Below, piece after piece: positions 33,385 to 44,354 of a stretch of 64,000 bases of DNA (positions are counted from its first letter, which is position 1; every line of letters begins with the position of its first letter). Source of the stretch: Opeltia flavorubescens (taxonomy: Eukaryota; Ascomycota; Lecanoromycetes; Teloschistales; Teloschistaceae); NCBI GenBank assembly GCA_000442125.1, contig KE546966.1, positions 706,969 through 770,968 on the forward strand. The letters are read 5' to 3'. The notes below the pieces were generated by a model. The model saw only the letters and a list, made by a program, of their open reading frames with translations. It ran no database searches and was not told the origin of the DNA. The translations under genes were made by a program, and so were the position numbers.

Positions 33385-36254
33385 TCATAATTTCGATCTC
33401 ACTCCTTCAAGTCGAAATTTGACGTCCTTTAGAGCTTTGGAAGAGGGTTTCCAATCATCGAATTGTCTCAGAAGCTCCATTGTCTCCTCATGCAACTCAT
33501 TCTTGACGTAGTCCTCTTCCAGCACACCTCTCACAGAAAATGGGAGAATATAAGGGTTTTGTGAAGCAGGGGCTCCTTCGTGAATCCTCGCAAGATTTAG
33601 TTCTCCGATCGCACTGGTTTCCAGAGCGTTTTGAACCGCCAAGCTTTGGGAAGGGATGATCAGTTGGGTCTGCCACAATATGAAGGTTTGCTGATCTGAC
33701 TTACTAGTAGACCGCGCTGTCTTCATATATAGTCGAATGACCCTCGCCACTGTATAGGCTACCTGCTAATGGCAAACTCAGCTCACGAATGAGCCCATGG
33801 TCCGAGATCCCGAGGTTGCGCAACTTCAATGCGAACCCTACCAGATGTGTAAGGCTGTAATTACTCTCAGCTGCTGGCTACTGGCTTTACAAAACAGGTG
33901 CCGACTTACAAATCTGGGGCGTGTACTGATCCGTTGACGAATACTGCACGATAGATAAACGGATGGTCAACGGTTCCAAAGGTAGAAGACTAGGAAGTTG
34001 CATTAAAATCTAGTCCGTTATAAGATGCTAAGGGTAGACTTACTTCTAGCGACACAAGCTGATCGTCAATGCTTCCTATATATGCTATCCTTACCCCTGA
34101 TTTCAACGTTTTCGTGAGTGCAGCAGCATAATCTTTCGAAACTTGGCTGTCCGATCTGGCAAAGTCGAAGAGCTCCCCAGCTGAACCGCCAATCCACCTG
34201 GACTTGAAGTCAATGAAGGGTCCAAGATTGACACCAGCCATGGCGCAGACACCAATCCTGGCATCCTGCACACATCCAAATTCGATGAGCTTGGCAATCA
34301 ACATGATCGCGACCGGCACCCCTTGACTATGACAGGCGACCATAACAAAATCCGCTTGTCGTATATTATCGATCCAATTCAGGAGCAGCTTCCACAGCAT
34401 ATTGACGCGCTCAATTATCCTGCCTTCGCCCTCCAAAGCAACCTTTTCGATAGTACATTCGTAACCGTGGGCTCTAGTCCAACTCTGTATGGCAGTTGCC
34501 GCGCCATCCGCAAATCGAACAGAGGTGCCCGTGGGCTGACCGAGAACAGACCGAATTAGAGGTGCGGGAAAATATCCGTGAACTCCCTGTATAATTATTA
34601 GGCTTTGTTTGAAACTAGTATCTTGATAGCTGGAACTCCAGCAACCATGTTGGGTCGCGGCAAAATCCAGACCACAAGCATGAATGTGTAAGAATGGCAA
34701 ATCGCCCTAGCCTTAAGGCTTTTTCTATGCGAAATCTACGATTTTCTCATGTGAACAATAGGGGAACACTTACGATTGCGAGAGCTTTCTTTATTCTGGG
34801 CGGATTGTGAAGAATCTTAAGGCGGTTTCCCCCGCTCGGTCTGTCGTCTTGCCACCAGCGACTCAATGATTGAAGTAGAGATAGTCGTGGGGCTGGTTGA
34901 TAAGTGCTCGCCATTGAAGGAAGTAACAGATTCTTGAAGGCTTTGTCCGCTCCAAGTGAATCATTCTTTGATGTTCTACTTTTGGAAGGCTTTTTAGTGA
35001 GTTCGGATGAGGTTTTGGAAGGAGTCTGTGCAGGGGCTGGATGAGGGCCAGTGGAGTTCCGAGCTGGCTCCATTGAAACAGGCCTTTTGGCCGAGGCATT
35101 GCGAGGTGAGTTCAAGGATGAAGATGCAGTTGCAGGTGGCCCGGCAAGAACCAGTTCTCCTTCATTACCCTGGACCGTGTCGACTGCAGTATCTCCAGAA
35201 GCTTCCCTTGACCAAAATGCCCAACCAGGGGCTTTGCTCGTAGATGGCTGGGTGTTAGACATTGCCGGAAAGTCCTCAGCATTAGGGGTAGCTGGTACGC
35301 TAGAAGATAAAGGTTTATCGATGCTGGCTGCTGCAATGGTGGCTCCATCAGCCGATTTGGTTTTTATCGAACGAGCAGTCCACAAGCCGAGCCATGAACG
35401 TGGAAGCGTATCTTGCGCGGTGTTGGATGACGCTGCGCTTGGATCTGAATTCCGGCGGCGAGTTGGACTCTCTGGTTCACTGGGAATGGGTTGTGATACG
35501 GCGTCGGGAGGTTTTGGTGTCTCTGACTTTGTTGTGTTTCCATTCCGTAAAAACCAAGCATGCCAAGGCATACTCTGGACATCGGCCGCACCTTTTCCGC
35601 CCTCAGCACCCTTCAGCGATGACGGATTCGCAGGGTCTGACTCTAGAGGTGGGTTGAGCAGAGGCTTTTCTTTGGAGTCAGGCTGATTCGAGACCGGGGA
35701 TCCATTTTGGACAGAACCGTCATTTGAAGGGGCCGGCTTCTGGGACTCACTCTGGGCATCACTGAGAGATTCGGATGCAGCGCCAGATCTCGGAGCGATA
35801 CTGGCAGCGGATGGAGATTTATTGGATCGTCGAAGACTACGAGATAGATAGACTGAGGGCGAGGTCATCGGATTTGCTAGAGCTTGAGCGGTGGGATTTT
35901 GTGCGTTTATTAGAAACTCCGAAGCTTTGTCCGTAGCTGCCAGGATACTCTCTTTAGCGACCTGTGTTACCGGCGTAGCTTTGCTTCCTCGTCGCCATGT
36001 GCCTCCTCCATACCAAGCCTTGGATGTCTCCGGCTAGAACAGTTGTATTCAGTCCAACCATACTTATATCAAGATTCCTTCCTGATGCTTACCGTGCTGT
36101 CTCCCCGGCCGTTGGCATTTCCCTCAGTTTCTGCCGAAGACTTCGATTTAGTGATCACACTAGGCTGGCCTGTAGTTTGGACTCCAGACTCAGGTTTCGA
36201 GTTCCGGTCTTCTTCAGCTCGAGGGTTCGGTTTCGATCGCTTACGAGGTCCCAT
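33385..36254 (-). CDS. Predicted serine hydrolase, YML020W-like, with long disordered N-terminus
   Basis: A multi-exon gene; exon 1 is 36093-36254 (MGPRKRSKPNPRAEEDRN onward) and exon 2 runs from 36033 (PETSKAWYGGGTWRR, ATPVTQVAKESILAATD). About 420 N-terminal residues are Ser/Pro/Ala-rich and probably disordered, with several Trp-containing motifs (MPWHAWFLR, SWLGLWTARS, PGWAFWSRE). The C-terminal half is an alpha/beta-hydrolase-like domain: QSLIIIQGVHGYFPAPLIRS, the nucleophile elbow VMVACHSQGVPVAIML, then YIGSIDDQLVSLE, which carries a likely acid residue. It ends LKDVKFRLEGVRSKL. Yeast YML020W is an uncharacterised homologue from memory. The elbow reads CHSQG, where GHSQG would be usual. 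Internal junctions between 33750 and 34000 were not fully resolved. Function unknown. Confidence 0.8.
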
Positions 36255-36600
36255 ATGATGCAAAACGCAAATACACCGAGGTTGTGTAGGCAGGAGCTTG
36301 CAAGGCCTTTTCTGGTATTGACAGGGTTCTAATATCGCACATTCAGCATTTGCAGTGTATGTTTAGAGATATGTAGATCGGGAAACACGACGATTTACGC
36401 AAGGTGTGTGGTTAAATCCGGTGCCTGAGCAAGTGGCTCCGGTAGCTTGGAGACAGAGCCCCACTAAAGCCAATTAGGCATGTCCTACCGGCGGGGTGCC
36501 ATGTTATGCCAAGCATATCTGCAACTACGAAAATATTTATGTGGGGATTACGAATCGCCAATTATGATCATCAAGTAACAACACTGTCCCTTCATCCTTA
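36255..36600. other. Divergent promoter, serine hydrolase / SPB1
   Basis: Shared upstream DNA of 346 bp; no additional feature recognised. Confidence 0.5.
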
Positions 36601-39304
36601 ATGGGTATCCAGAAGAAGGTCGGCATCCTCCGTTGATGTGTTCCCGTCCAATACTGATATTATTTTAGCATGGCAAAGGTCGGCTTGATAAGTGGTATAA
36701 ACTCGCGAAGGAGAAAGGCTACAGAGCCCGTGCGGCATTCAAGCTCATACAGTTGAATCGCAAATATGGCTTCCTTGAAAAGAGCAAAGTGCTTTTGGAC
36801 TTGTGTGCTGCGCCAGGGGTAAAACCTAGCATCAAATGTTCCATACTTTTGCTGATAATCGCCAGTCATGGTGTCAAGTTGCAGCCGAGGCGATGCCCGT
36901 CAACAGTCTCATTCTTGGTGTAGACCTTGCCCCCATTAAGACCATACCACGAGTCACTACATTTCAGGGCGACATCACGTCAGACAAATGTCGCGCGACT
37001 ATTCGGCAGCATTTCAAAACCTGGAAGGCTGACACCGTTCTACACGATGGAGCGCCAAATGTTGGGACTGCATGGGTTCAGGATGCGTTTTCCCAAGCTG
37101 AGCTCGCTTTACAAGCACTTAAGCTCGCCACTGAATTCCTCGTCGAGGGCGGTACTTTTGTTACCAAGGTTTTCAGGTCGAAAGACTACAACGCGCTGCT
37201 CTGGGTTTGTAACCAGCTCTTTTCGAAGGTGGAGGCAACAAAACCTCCCTCATCCCGCAATGTCTCCGCCGAGATTTTCGTCGTATGCCGAGGATTCAAG
37301 GCGCCAAAGAGGATAGATCCAAGACTACTTGAACCCCGTTCGGTCTTTGCGGAACTTTCGAACCCCACCCCGAATCATGAAGCCAAAGTCTTCAACCCAG
37401 AGAAGAAGAAACGCAAGAGGGAAGGTTATGAGGAAGGCGATTACACTCAATATCGAGAAGCACCGGCCAGCGATTTTGTTCAAACGACTGACCCGATCGC
37501 CATGCTCGGCAGTCTCAATCGATTGCATTTTGCACAATCCAGCCAGGGAGACATCGCGCTGGCTGCTCTGGATCAACTCCCGGAGACGACTGTTGAAGTC
37601 CGTCAGTGCTGCGACGATCTCAAAGTCCTGGGAAGGAAAGAATTTCGCATGCTCCTTAGATGGCGCTTGAAGGCAAGAGAGAGATTCGGGCTTGTTTCCA
37701 AGACCATACATCAAGATGAGATAGCCGAAGAGACTACAGAAGTAACACCAATGGATGAAGAGCTTAGAATACAAGAAGACCTCCAGAGACTCAAGGATAA
37801 CCAGGATGCGACAAAAAAGAAAGAAAGAAGACGAGCGAACGAGCAGAAACAAAGAGGAATTGTAAGGATGCAGATGAACATGCTACCTCCTACAGAGATT
37901 GGTTTAGAACAAGCAGGTCCAAATGGAGAAGATTCAATGTTTACACGTACCGTAGTAGATCGCGCTGGTGCCTTAGAGAAGGTGTCGAGAGGTGGAATGG
38001 GCACAGTGCTCCCCAAAATATCTCGATCTGACAGCGACTCTGAGAATGAAAGTGATACGGACGCCGAAGAGGACGGCCTCGAGGGAGATCTTGACGCGTT
38101 ATACCAACAGTATCAGCAACGCAAATCAGAAAGTGATGCAAAATTCCGGGCCAAGAAGGCCAGAGCAGAGCATGATGATGGGGAATGGACCGGAATCACA
38201 GAATCTGCTGTCAGTAGTGATGACGACGTCGAAATCGATAGAGTTAGCACAGCCTCTTCTGAGTCCTTGGAAGAAGAATATTTTGACTCCAGGAAAACAG
38301 AACTCGGTTTCAAGAAGCCTAGCGCGTCTTTAACCCCGCGAGCAGCTTTGTTTTTCGACCAAGAAGTCTTCAAAGACATTGATGTGGCGGATCTTGGTGA
38401 AATTAAGGGCAACCACATAGGAGACTTGAGCAACGGAGTGACTAACGGAGTTGAAGATATTGACCCAAGATTACACAAAGAACCAAAGCTATCTAGAACC
38501 CAGGACAAGCATGTCGACGCCAGTCCAGAATCCCAGGCAGTACGTTCAATGACTACACAGGAAAAGTCTTCCTCTTCACCGACAGTGAGAGCCCGAGCGG
38601 AAGTGACTAGGGAAAGCTATGTTTCGGAGAAGGTTGATCAAAAAGGAGCGAAAGACTGGGAGGAAAAGTCCGAGCCTCAGAAGAATGGACGTTTAGGTAA
38701 GATCCCTGAATCATCGACGACATATGCAAATATGTGCTAAAGCGTCCTAGATATCGACATCATAACCGCAGAAGCCATGACTTTGGCGCAGCAAGTGGCT
38801 TCAGGCGGCAAGACAACGCAGGATCTTGTCGACGATGGTTTCAACAAGTATTCCTTTCGCGACCGCGATGGATTACCGGAATGGTTTCTTGACGATGAAG
38901 GAAAACATAGCAGACTTCAGCGACCCATCAGTGCGGCCGGAGCGGCAGCAATAAAAGAAAAACTGCGGGCTCTCAACGTGCGGCCAATAAAGAAGGTCCG
39001 CGAGGCTAAGGAACGAAAGAAGTTCAAGGCAGCGCAGCGATTGGAGAGATTGCGAAAGAAATCTAGTCTTGTGGCGGACGAGGGCGGACTCTCAGAAAAG
39101 GACAAGGCTCAGAGTATAGCGAAGCTGATGAGCCGGGCTGTGAAGAAGAAGCCGAAGCAGCAAGTCAAGCTGGTTGTTGCTAAAGGCGGAAATCGAGGTA
39201 TCTCGGGCAGGCCACGGGGAGTCAAAGGCAAATATAAGATAGTTGATGCGCGTCTCAAGAAAGACCGACGTGCTGAAAAGCGAATAGCTAAGAGGAAACA
39301 TTAA
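36601..39304 (+). CDS. SPB1: 25S rRNA 2'-O-ribose methyltransferase Spb1
   Basis: Four exons (36601-36618, 36669-36818, 36866-38696, 38751-39304) give 2553 nt, 850 aa, close to yeast Spb1 (841 aa). The N-terminal FtsJ/RrmJ domain has [70 protein letters not shown] and [14 protein letters not shown] central DUF3381 region follows ([14 protein letters not shown]), then acidic stretches. The C-terminal Spb1 domain has [40 protein letters not shown] and [20 protein letters not shown]. Family: Spb1 methylates the G of the A-loop in 25S rRNA and is essential for 60S assembly. Intron 1 (36619-36668) has a non-consensus GTCGGC donor after an 18-nt first exon. Confidence 0.96.
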
Positions 39305-39676
39305 CTTAAATACCTGCAATCCAATGAGCATTCAATTCGCGATTAGCAAAACGTAAAACCCTCGGGACGGGCGTGCCTATAACCCTTTTCCTGTGAAGTC
39401 CGGTGGGTTACGTTGTCTCATCCTTCATTCTCGAACCATCATTCACCAAGTGGGAAATGCATGATGGTCTGCGACGAACATAAATCACGATACTCTAGGT
39501 CGATCTCGAATCATTAATGTTGGAAGAGGGGGCAGATGATAGATCGCAAGTTTGAGTCGGCACGTGACCAGTCCGGCCGTGCCTCTTTCTTAACCTGATT
39601 CCGTATATTGCTCTCTTCTATGCGTGCGAGGAGCCATGCGAAAGTTTTCCTGCTCAACTGCAGCAGACGAAGGAGA
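39305..39676. other. Intergenic region SPB1 - DUF3176 gene
   Basis: 3' flank of SPB1 and promoter of the next gene. Nothing recognised. Confidence 0.45.
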
Positions 39677-41425
39677 ATGGGCGAAGATGATCCCAGAACG
39701 CCATTGCTCAAATCACCGTCATCCAAAAGAGCCAGTGTATATTCGAGCATCCTCAATCTATTCTCGGATTGGTGGCTGTGGGAGCTCGTAGAAGCATGCA
39801 CCAGCATCCTTGCCATACTTGCCATTGCCTCGATTCTGTTCGTCTACGATGGGTCACCACTCCCATCCTGGCCTTCAATTTTTACCGTGCGCCCACGCAT
39901 CTCTGAAGAAACCTTTCTGCCATTGATAATCTCTCCCAGATCAATTCCGTCGTTTCTTTCCTTTCTGCCATCGGCAAGCTGTGCATCGTTTCTGCTGTCT
40001 CATCAGCCATAAATCAGTGCAAATGGCTTTGGTATCGTCAAGGCAGCTCGCGACCTCTTCAGGACTTGCAGATCTTTAGTGATGCAGGTGGAGGGCCATG
40101 GGGTGCGATGCAGCTTCTGTTTACCTTGAGAGCTAGGTCATTCTGTCTACTCGTTTCAAATCGAAGTCTCGGTTCTAATATATACCGGTAGACATCTTGC
40201 GTTCTTGGGCGCTATTGTTGTTGTGTTGGTGAATTTCTTTGATCCTTTCCTGCAACAGGCCCTGTTCTACAAGAGCCGTTCAGTCCCGTCAGATGAAGCA
40301 CCCACGATTGTGAGATCTCAAGTGTATGCTGCTCGAAGCGATGAGGGCCTTCCGCTGCCATCGTTGGTGGATCTGTCCATGAAGGCCGCAATATACAACG
40401 GCGTATTTAACATTCAGGACAATGCAGACAACGGGGTAAGTCATACTTGCTCGACCGGTGATTGCTCCTGGGAAGACTTCTCCTCCTTGGCGGTGTGCAG
40501 CCGTTGCGTCAACGTCACGTCATCTCTAGAAAAACACTGTACCAAGGGTAAATGCGACTGGCTCGCATTGCCTAACGGCCCAACACTGTCAGGTTCAGGT
40601 GGTCAGATCAACTCGAGCGTGTCCAATATCTCTACTGAGCTCCATGGGATAGAGCCTTCGGTTCTACGGTTCTCATCACTTGTTTCCAAAGACATCAGCA
40701 ATTTCGATAGTGCACTAGCATTCGAGTGTTCGATGTTCTATTGCATCGGAAGATTCGCCGCTTCAGTCACGGACGGGATCGTAAACCAGCGAATGCTCGC
40801 TTCATGGCGCAACGATTCAGCACAATCCAATGACACATCGGACCTCATACTCAAGCCTCCCACTGAATTCACTAATCAAACTGATCAAGCCACGACATTC
40901 AAAGTTTCCCATATCGCAGCTGCTGCGATCAATACTTTCATGACCAGGATGTTCACAGGCTCTGGCGGGACTAATAACAGCGGGTCTGTTTTCTCGTCTG
41001 ATATCATACAGGCGTTGTATGATACCTCAAATCTGACAAAACGCATCGATAACCTAGCGACTTCCATGACGAACAATATACGTGGACAAGATGATCATGT
41101 TTCAGGTCCAGCTTACGGTATTGCTTGGAAGAGCGAGACTTATCTGCACGTGCGCTGGGCATGGTTTGCATTTCCGGCCACACTTATCCTCATATCAGCA
41201 TTATTTCTCCTGAGCACGATCTATGAGACTTCTTATCGAGATGTCCTGATCTGGAAGTCCAGTAACCTAGCTCTCCTGTTCCACGGACGGGGTCTAAATC
41301 TTAGTAGCCCTGACGAGCGACCAGTCGACAAATTATCGTCAATGAATACCCGTGCGAAAGAGATTAAAGCCGAGCTGCTAGACTCACCAGAGAGTGGTTG
41401 GAATCTTACACAAGATGAGCAATGA
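39677..41425 (+). CDS. DUF3176-family multi-pass membrane protein
   Basis: Three exons (39677-39886, 39940-40136, 40192-41425) give 1641 nt, 546 aa. N-terminal membrane segments are WELVEACTSILAILAIASIL, INSVVSFLSAIGKLCIVSAV and HLAFLGAIVVVLVNFFDPFL. A large, probably extracellular domain follows with Cys motifs (THTCSTGDCSWEDFSSLAVC, SRCVNVTSS, HCTKGKCDW) and many N-glycosylation sequons. A last helix (FAFPATLILISALFLLSTIY) precedes a short cytosolic tail. The order matches the large fungal DUF3176 family, typified by an FFDPFLQQ motif near the third helix and a C-terminal W-K-S-S motif, seen here as IWKSSNLALLFHG. Function of the family is unknown. The start MGEDDPRTPLLKSP is the first ATG that gives the complete N-terminus. 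Confidence 0.83.
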
Positions 41426-41625
41426 GTAAAACTTTTCTTCTATCCGTCACACGCACCAATTGACAAAGCGGCCCTCGGAAATGCAAGACCTTGATGCTTT
41501 CTATGGCGTTTTAAATATGTAAATGAACTCCTATATCAAATGCAAGGGATCGAGTTTTTAATGCCCGGACCAACAAAACTATACGCTACCATGCTAAATT
41601 ATGTGATTTACAAATCCACTCGAGA

Positions 41626-43032
41626 TTATGCCGCAGCCTCGATGACCTCCGGCAGCAAATTGGCGGTGTTATTCCAAATCTGACTGGAACCGCGGGCAAA
41701 AGTTCCGCTGGTATACCATGTGTTTTTATAGCCCTGCAGCGAGTATAGGTCGCGGTAGAAGCCGTTGGTGATGTCTTCCGCAGAGACATGAACATGAAAT
41801 GGCGAATGGTCGGCAAAGGCTTCAAATTTGGGTTTCGCAAGAGCCTTGGTGCCCGCAATGGCGTGCAGCTTGTTGATGACAGCTGTTGCCTCGCTCTCGA
41901 CTTGCGCCCGTGACGTAGGCTGTAGCGCACTATACCAGTACAGAAATTGCCCTTTCACCAAAGTGGGCTTGAAAAAGGGAAAGCTAGGGAGGCTAGGGAC
42001 GTTGTACGGGTTATTTGCGGCGACATTGGTAAACCAGCTGGAATTAGACAGCCCTGTGTTGGAGACTAATCCGGCGTAGTATGGGTACCCCTTGAGCTTT
42101 GAGAATATGTCTTGCTCTTTAGAGTCAAGGCCGAAGGGTTTCATGTTGTCAAGCACCGGCTGCACACTCGTTATGAGTTGTTTGGCAAGAATGAGCTTAT
42201 ATCCAGTAGCGGTTTTGACGACTAGCTGAACGCCACCTTGTCGGCTTGAAGATCGGTGAGCAGCGATGACGTTAGAATTTAATAGGACGTTCGTCTTCAA
42301 CTCCGCGTAAGCTTTCTCATAGACCTCGGAATTATCGTATTGGGCGGTCTGGAGACCGTTTTCGCGGCCTTGGCCCAGCGAAACTTCTAGGGCATTGAAC
42401 GCGTGGAAGACATATATGGAAAGGATTTTGAGGAGATCACCCGGAGGTGCTGGCCGCGCAACGGTGGTTGCCCAAGCCGAATCCTGCAAGGAGTATTTCT
42501 CGATGTATTTGTCCCAAGGTAGAAGCAGATCCTCAGGTATCTTGTCTGGTAGAAAAAATCCACCGTCCAGATACGGTTCATATTTGTTGAGCTCGGTGAT
42601 GTAGTCGGGATGCAGTGTGCCCGGTGTAAATCCTTCTACTACAGCTCCGGTCGTAAAGTCGGCATAAACGGGCTCTGCAGGTGGCGGGAACGTGAACTCG
42701 GTGACTGGAATATTGAAGCGAGCGAAGAAGTCACGGGTGAGAGAAATGTTGTTGTATGCCTGCACGCCATAGTCGACTTTTGTACCAGAAACGGGATCTG
42801 TGTAAGTCTCGGTTTGGCCACCTAGCCTTCCACTTCGCTCAACTAGGAGGAAAGATTTGCCCTTGTCGTGCAGGCCAACAGCTGCATAAGTTCCTGCAGC
42901 TCCGCCGCCAACGACCACGATATCACGCTTTATCACATCCACCGACGGATAAGAAGATTCGCTGAATATGTCTGCTGCTAATGTAGTGGCAGCAAGACAA
43001 AGGCTAGCGCCCAGTATGGAAAAGGCCTTCAT
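41626..43032 (-). CDS. Secreted FAD-dependent oxidoreductase (beta-cyclopiazonate dehydrogenase-like amine oxidase fold)
   Basis: An intronless frame of 468 aa. A signal peptide (MKAFSILGASLCLAATTLA) leads into a Rossmann FAD site, DIVVVGGGAAGTYAAVGLHD, with the second glycine motif RSGRLGGQTETYTDPVSG. Further family features are KVDYGVQAYNNISLTRDFFA, RFNIPVTEF and the C-terminal YKNTWYTSGTFARGSSQIWN. The nearest family I recall is the fungal CpaO/beta-cyclopiazonate dehydrogenase-like group of amine-oxidase-fold flavoproteins, many of them secreted. The substrate cannot be inferred. An ATG 21 nt upstream is also in frame, but the internal start gives a cleaner signal peptide. No prenyltransferase or PKS-NRPS lies nearby. 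Confidence 0.85.
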   Translation of the reverse strand: MKAFSILGASLCLAATTLAADIFSESSYPSVDVIKRDIVVVGGGAAGTYAAVGLHDKGKSFLLVERSGRLGGQTETYTDPVSGTKVDYGVQAYNNISLTRDFFARFNIPVTEFTFPPPAEPVYADFTTGAVVEGFTPGTLHPDYITELNKYEPYLDGGFFLPDKIPEDLLLPWDKYIEKYSLQDSAWATTVARPAPPGDLLKILSIYVFHAFNALEVSLGQGRENGLQTAQYDNSEVYEKAYAELKTNVLLNSNVIAAHRSSSRQGGVQLVVKTATGYKLILAKQLITSVQPVLDNMKPFGLDSKEQDIFSKLKGYPYYAGLVSNTGLSNSSWFTNVAANNPYNVPSLPSFPFFKPTLVKGQFLYWYSALQPTSRAQVESEATAVINKLHAIAGTKALAKPKFEAFADHSPFHVHVSAEDITNGFYRDLYSLQGYKNTWYTSGTFARGSSQIWNNTANLLPEVIEAAA

Positions 43033-44354
43033 TGGAAGGAAGTAAGGATACAAGAAAACAATCCCGCTGTGCAGCGCGTCAAATGAATGAGATCGGGCGG
43101 CGAGAAAATTCTTGGATAGAACGACAAGACAGAGAGAGCAGTATATATACTACTACGCCTACCATTCCTGGATCACGGTCGGATATGGCACAGATACCCA
43201 AAGCAGCGTCCGTATCACGTCGACGGCCATCTTGGCTACTACGCTGCTCGGGAGAGATCATTGCTGAGCTCCGAGAGCGAGTATCGGAGGAATGATAGTG
43301 GACTATCCTCAGCTCTCATGATGACCCGAGGGACTCCAAATGAGCCATTAGAATAAGGCGTGAAGTCAGGATTCGGCGGATCAGTTTAAGGGCTGTGGAT
43401 GGAGTCTAAGCTGTAGAGAGCAGCGATGTTTCGTAGACTCGATGGCAACTACCTCGAGGTAGGGTTTGAGCTTTACAGCCTGCTACGTCTTCAATAAGAC
43501 AGCTCGCTGGCCGCTAGACCAGGAGACAATAATCTGAAGTAACGGACGTAGTTTGCCACTAAATCCTCGATGCAGATCTCATCGGCCCTCAAAGAATCAC
43601 ACCGATTGGATGAGAGGACACGTGCTTCAGCCTTCTAGCGCTTACAAGGGCTCAGCCGCTTATGGCGTCAGCCGAAATGCTTCTTCCGAGTTTATCGATT
43701 GTATTTTGTCATATCCCTAGGTAACGCCTCTTCGAATGATCCTGGTCATTAGAAACCGCTTGTACGGGACGCCTCATGATCCTCCCTGTTCACTTTTTCT
43801 AAGCTTTCTTATTGATCCCATATAATTTGAACCACTTCATCCAACATGAAGCATGACCCACGAATTCCCGAGCCTCAATGATGAGAGGCGGTTATGCTTA
43901 CCGGATATTACTGAAGCTGCTCTACCATGTTGAGCTCCAGCTGATAGAGCGTGGATCTTCAACAATAATCCTCCTTCTTCAGTGACAGTAGGGAGCCGAT
44001 GAGCATGCAGCAAAAGCGTGGACCTCAGGCTTCTTGCGGCATCCCCAAGGAGGAATCATCAACCTTATCATGTGAACATCTCTATCAATTTGTTTGAACA
44101 TGAATACGTGTGGATCAGACAATGTAACTCTCAGTGTCCGTGGTGACTCAATAGTTCCAAGAATCTCCGATTACCTTCTCGCTACACCAATAGCCATATA
44201 GTGTCTGTAGTATCTTTCAGCTTCTGACTAAGTCAAATTACCCAATCTCAAACATCTCCTATTCCGGACAATTACAAATTTGTGCTCCAGTCCCGCCGTC
44301 ACACTTCTGCTTTGCCCACGGAGACTAATCTTTCCCTAACAGAGAGGACGTCGG
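43033..44354. other. 1.3 kb gene-free stretch upstream of the FAD oxidoreductase
   Basis: Promoter of the flavoprotein and 3' flank of the MFS gene. No frame with a recognisable product on either strand; no repeat was noticed. Confidence 0.5.

Noticed and set aside
35051-35686. 211-codon plus-strand frame opposite the hydrolase gene
   Set aside because: Shadow of the Ser/Pro-rich coding strand; the minus-strand frame joins the conserved hydrolase domain.
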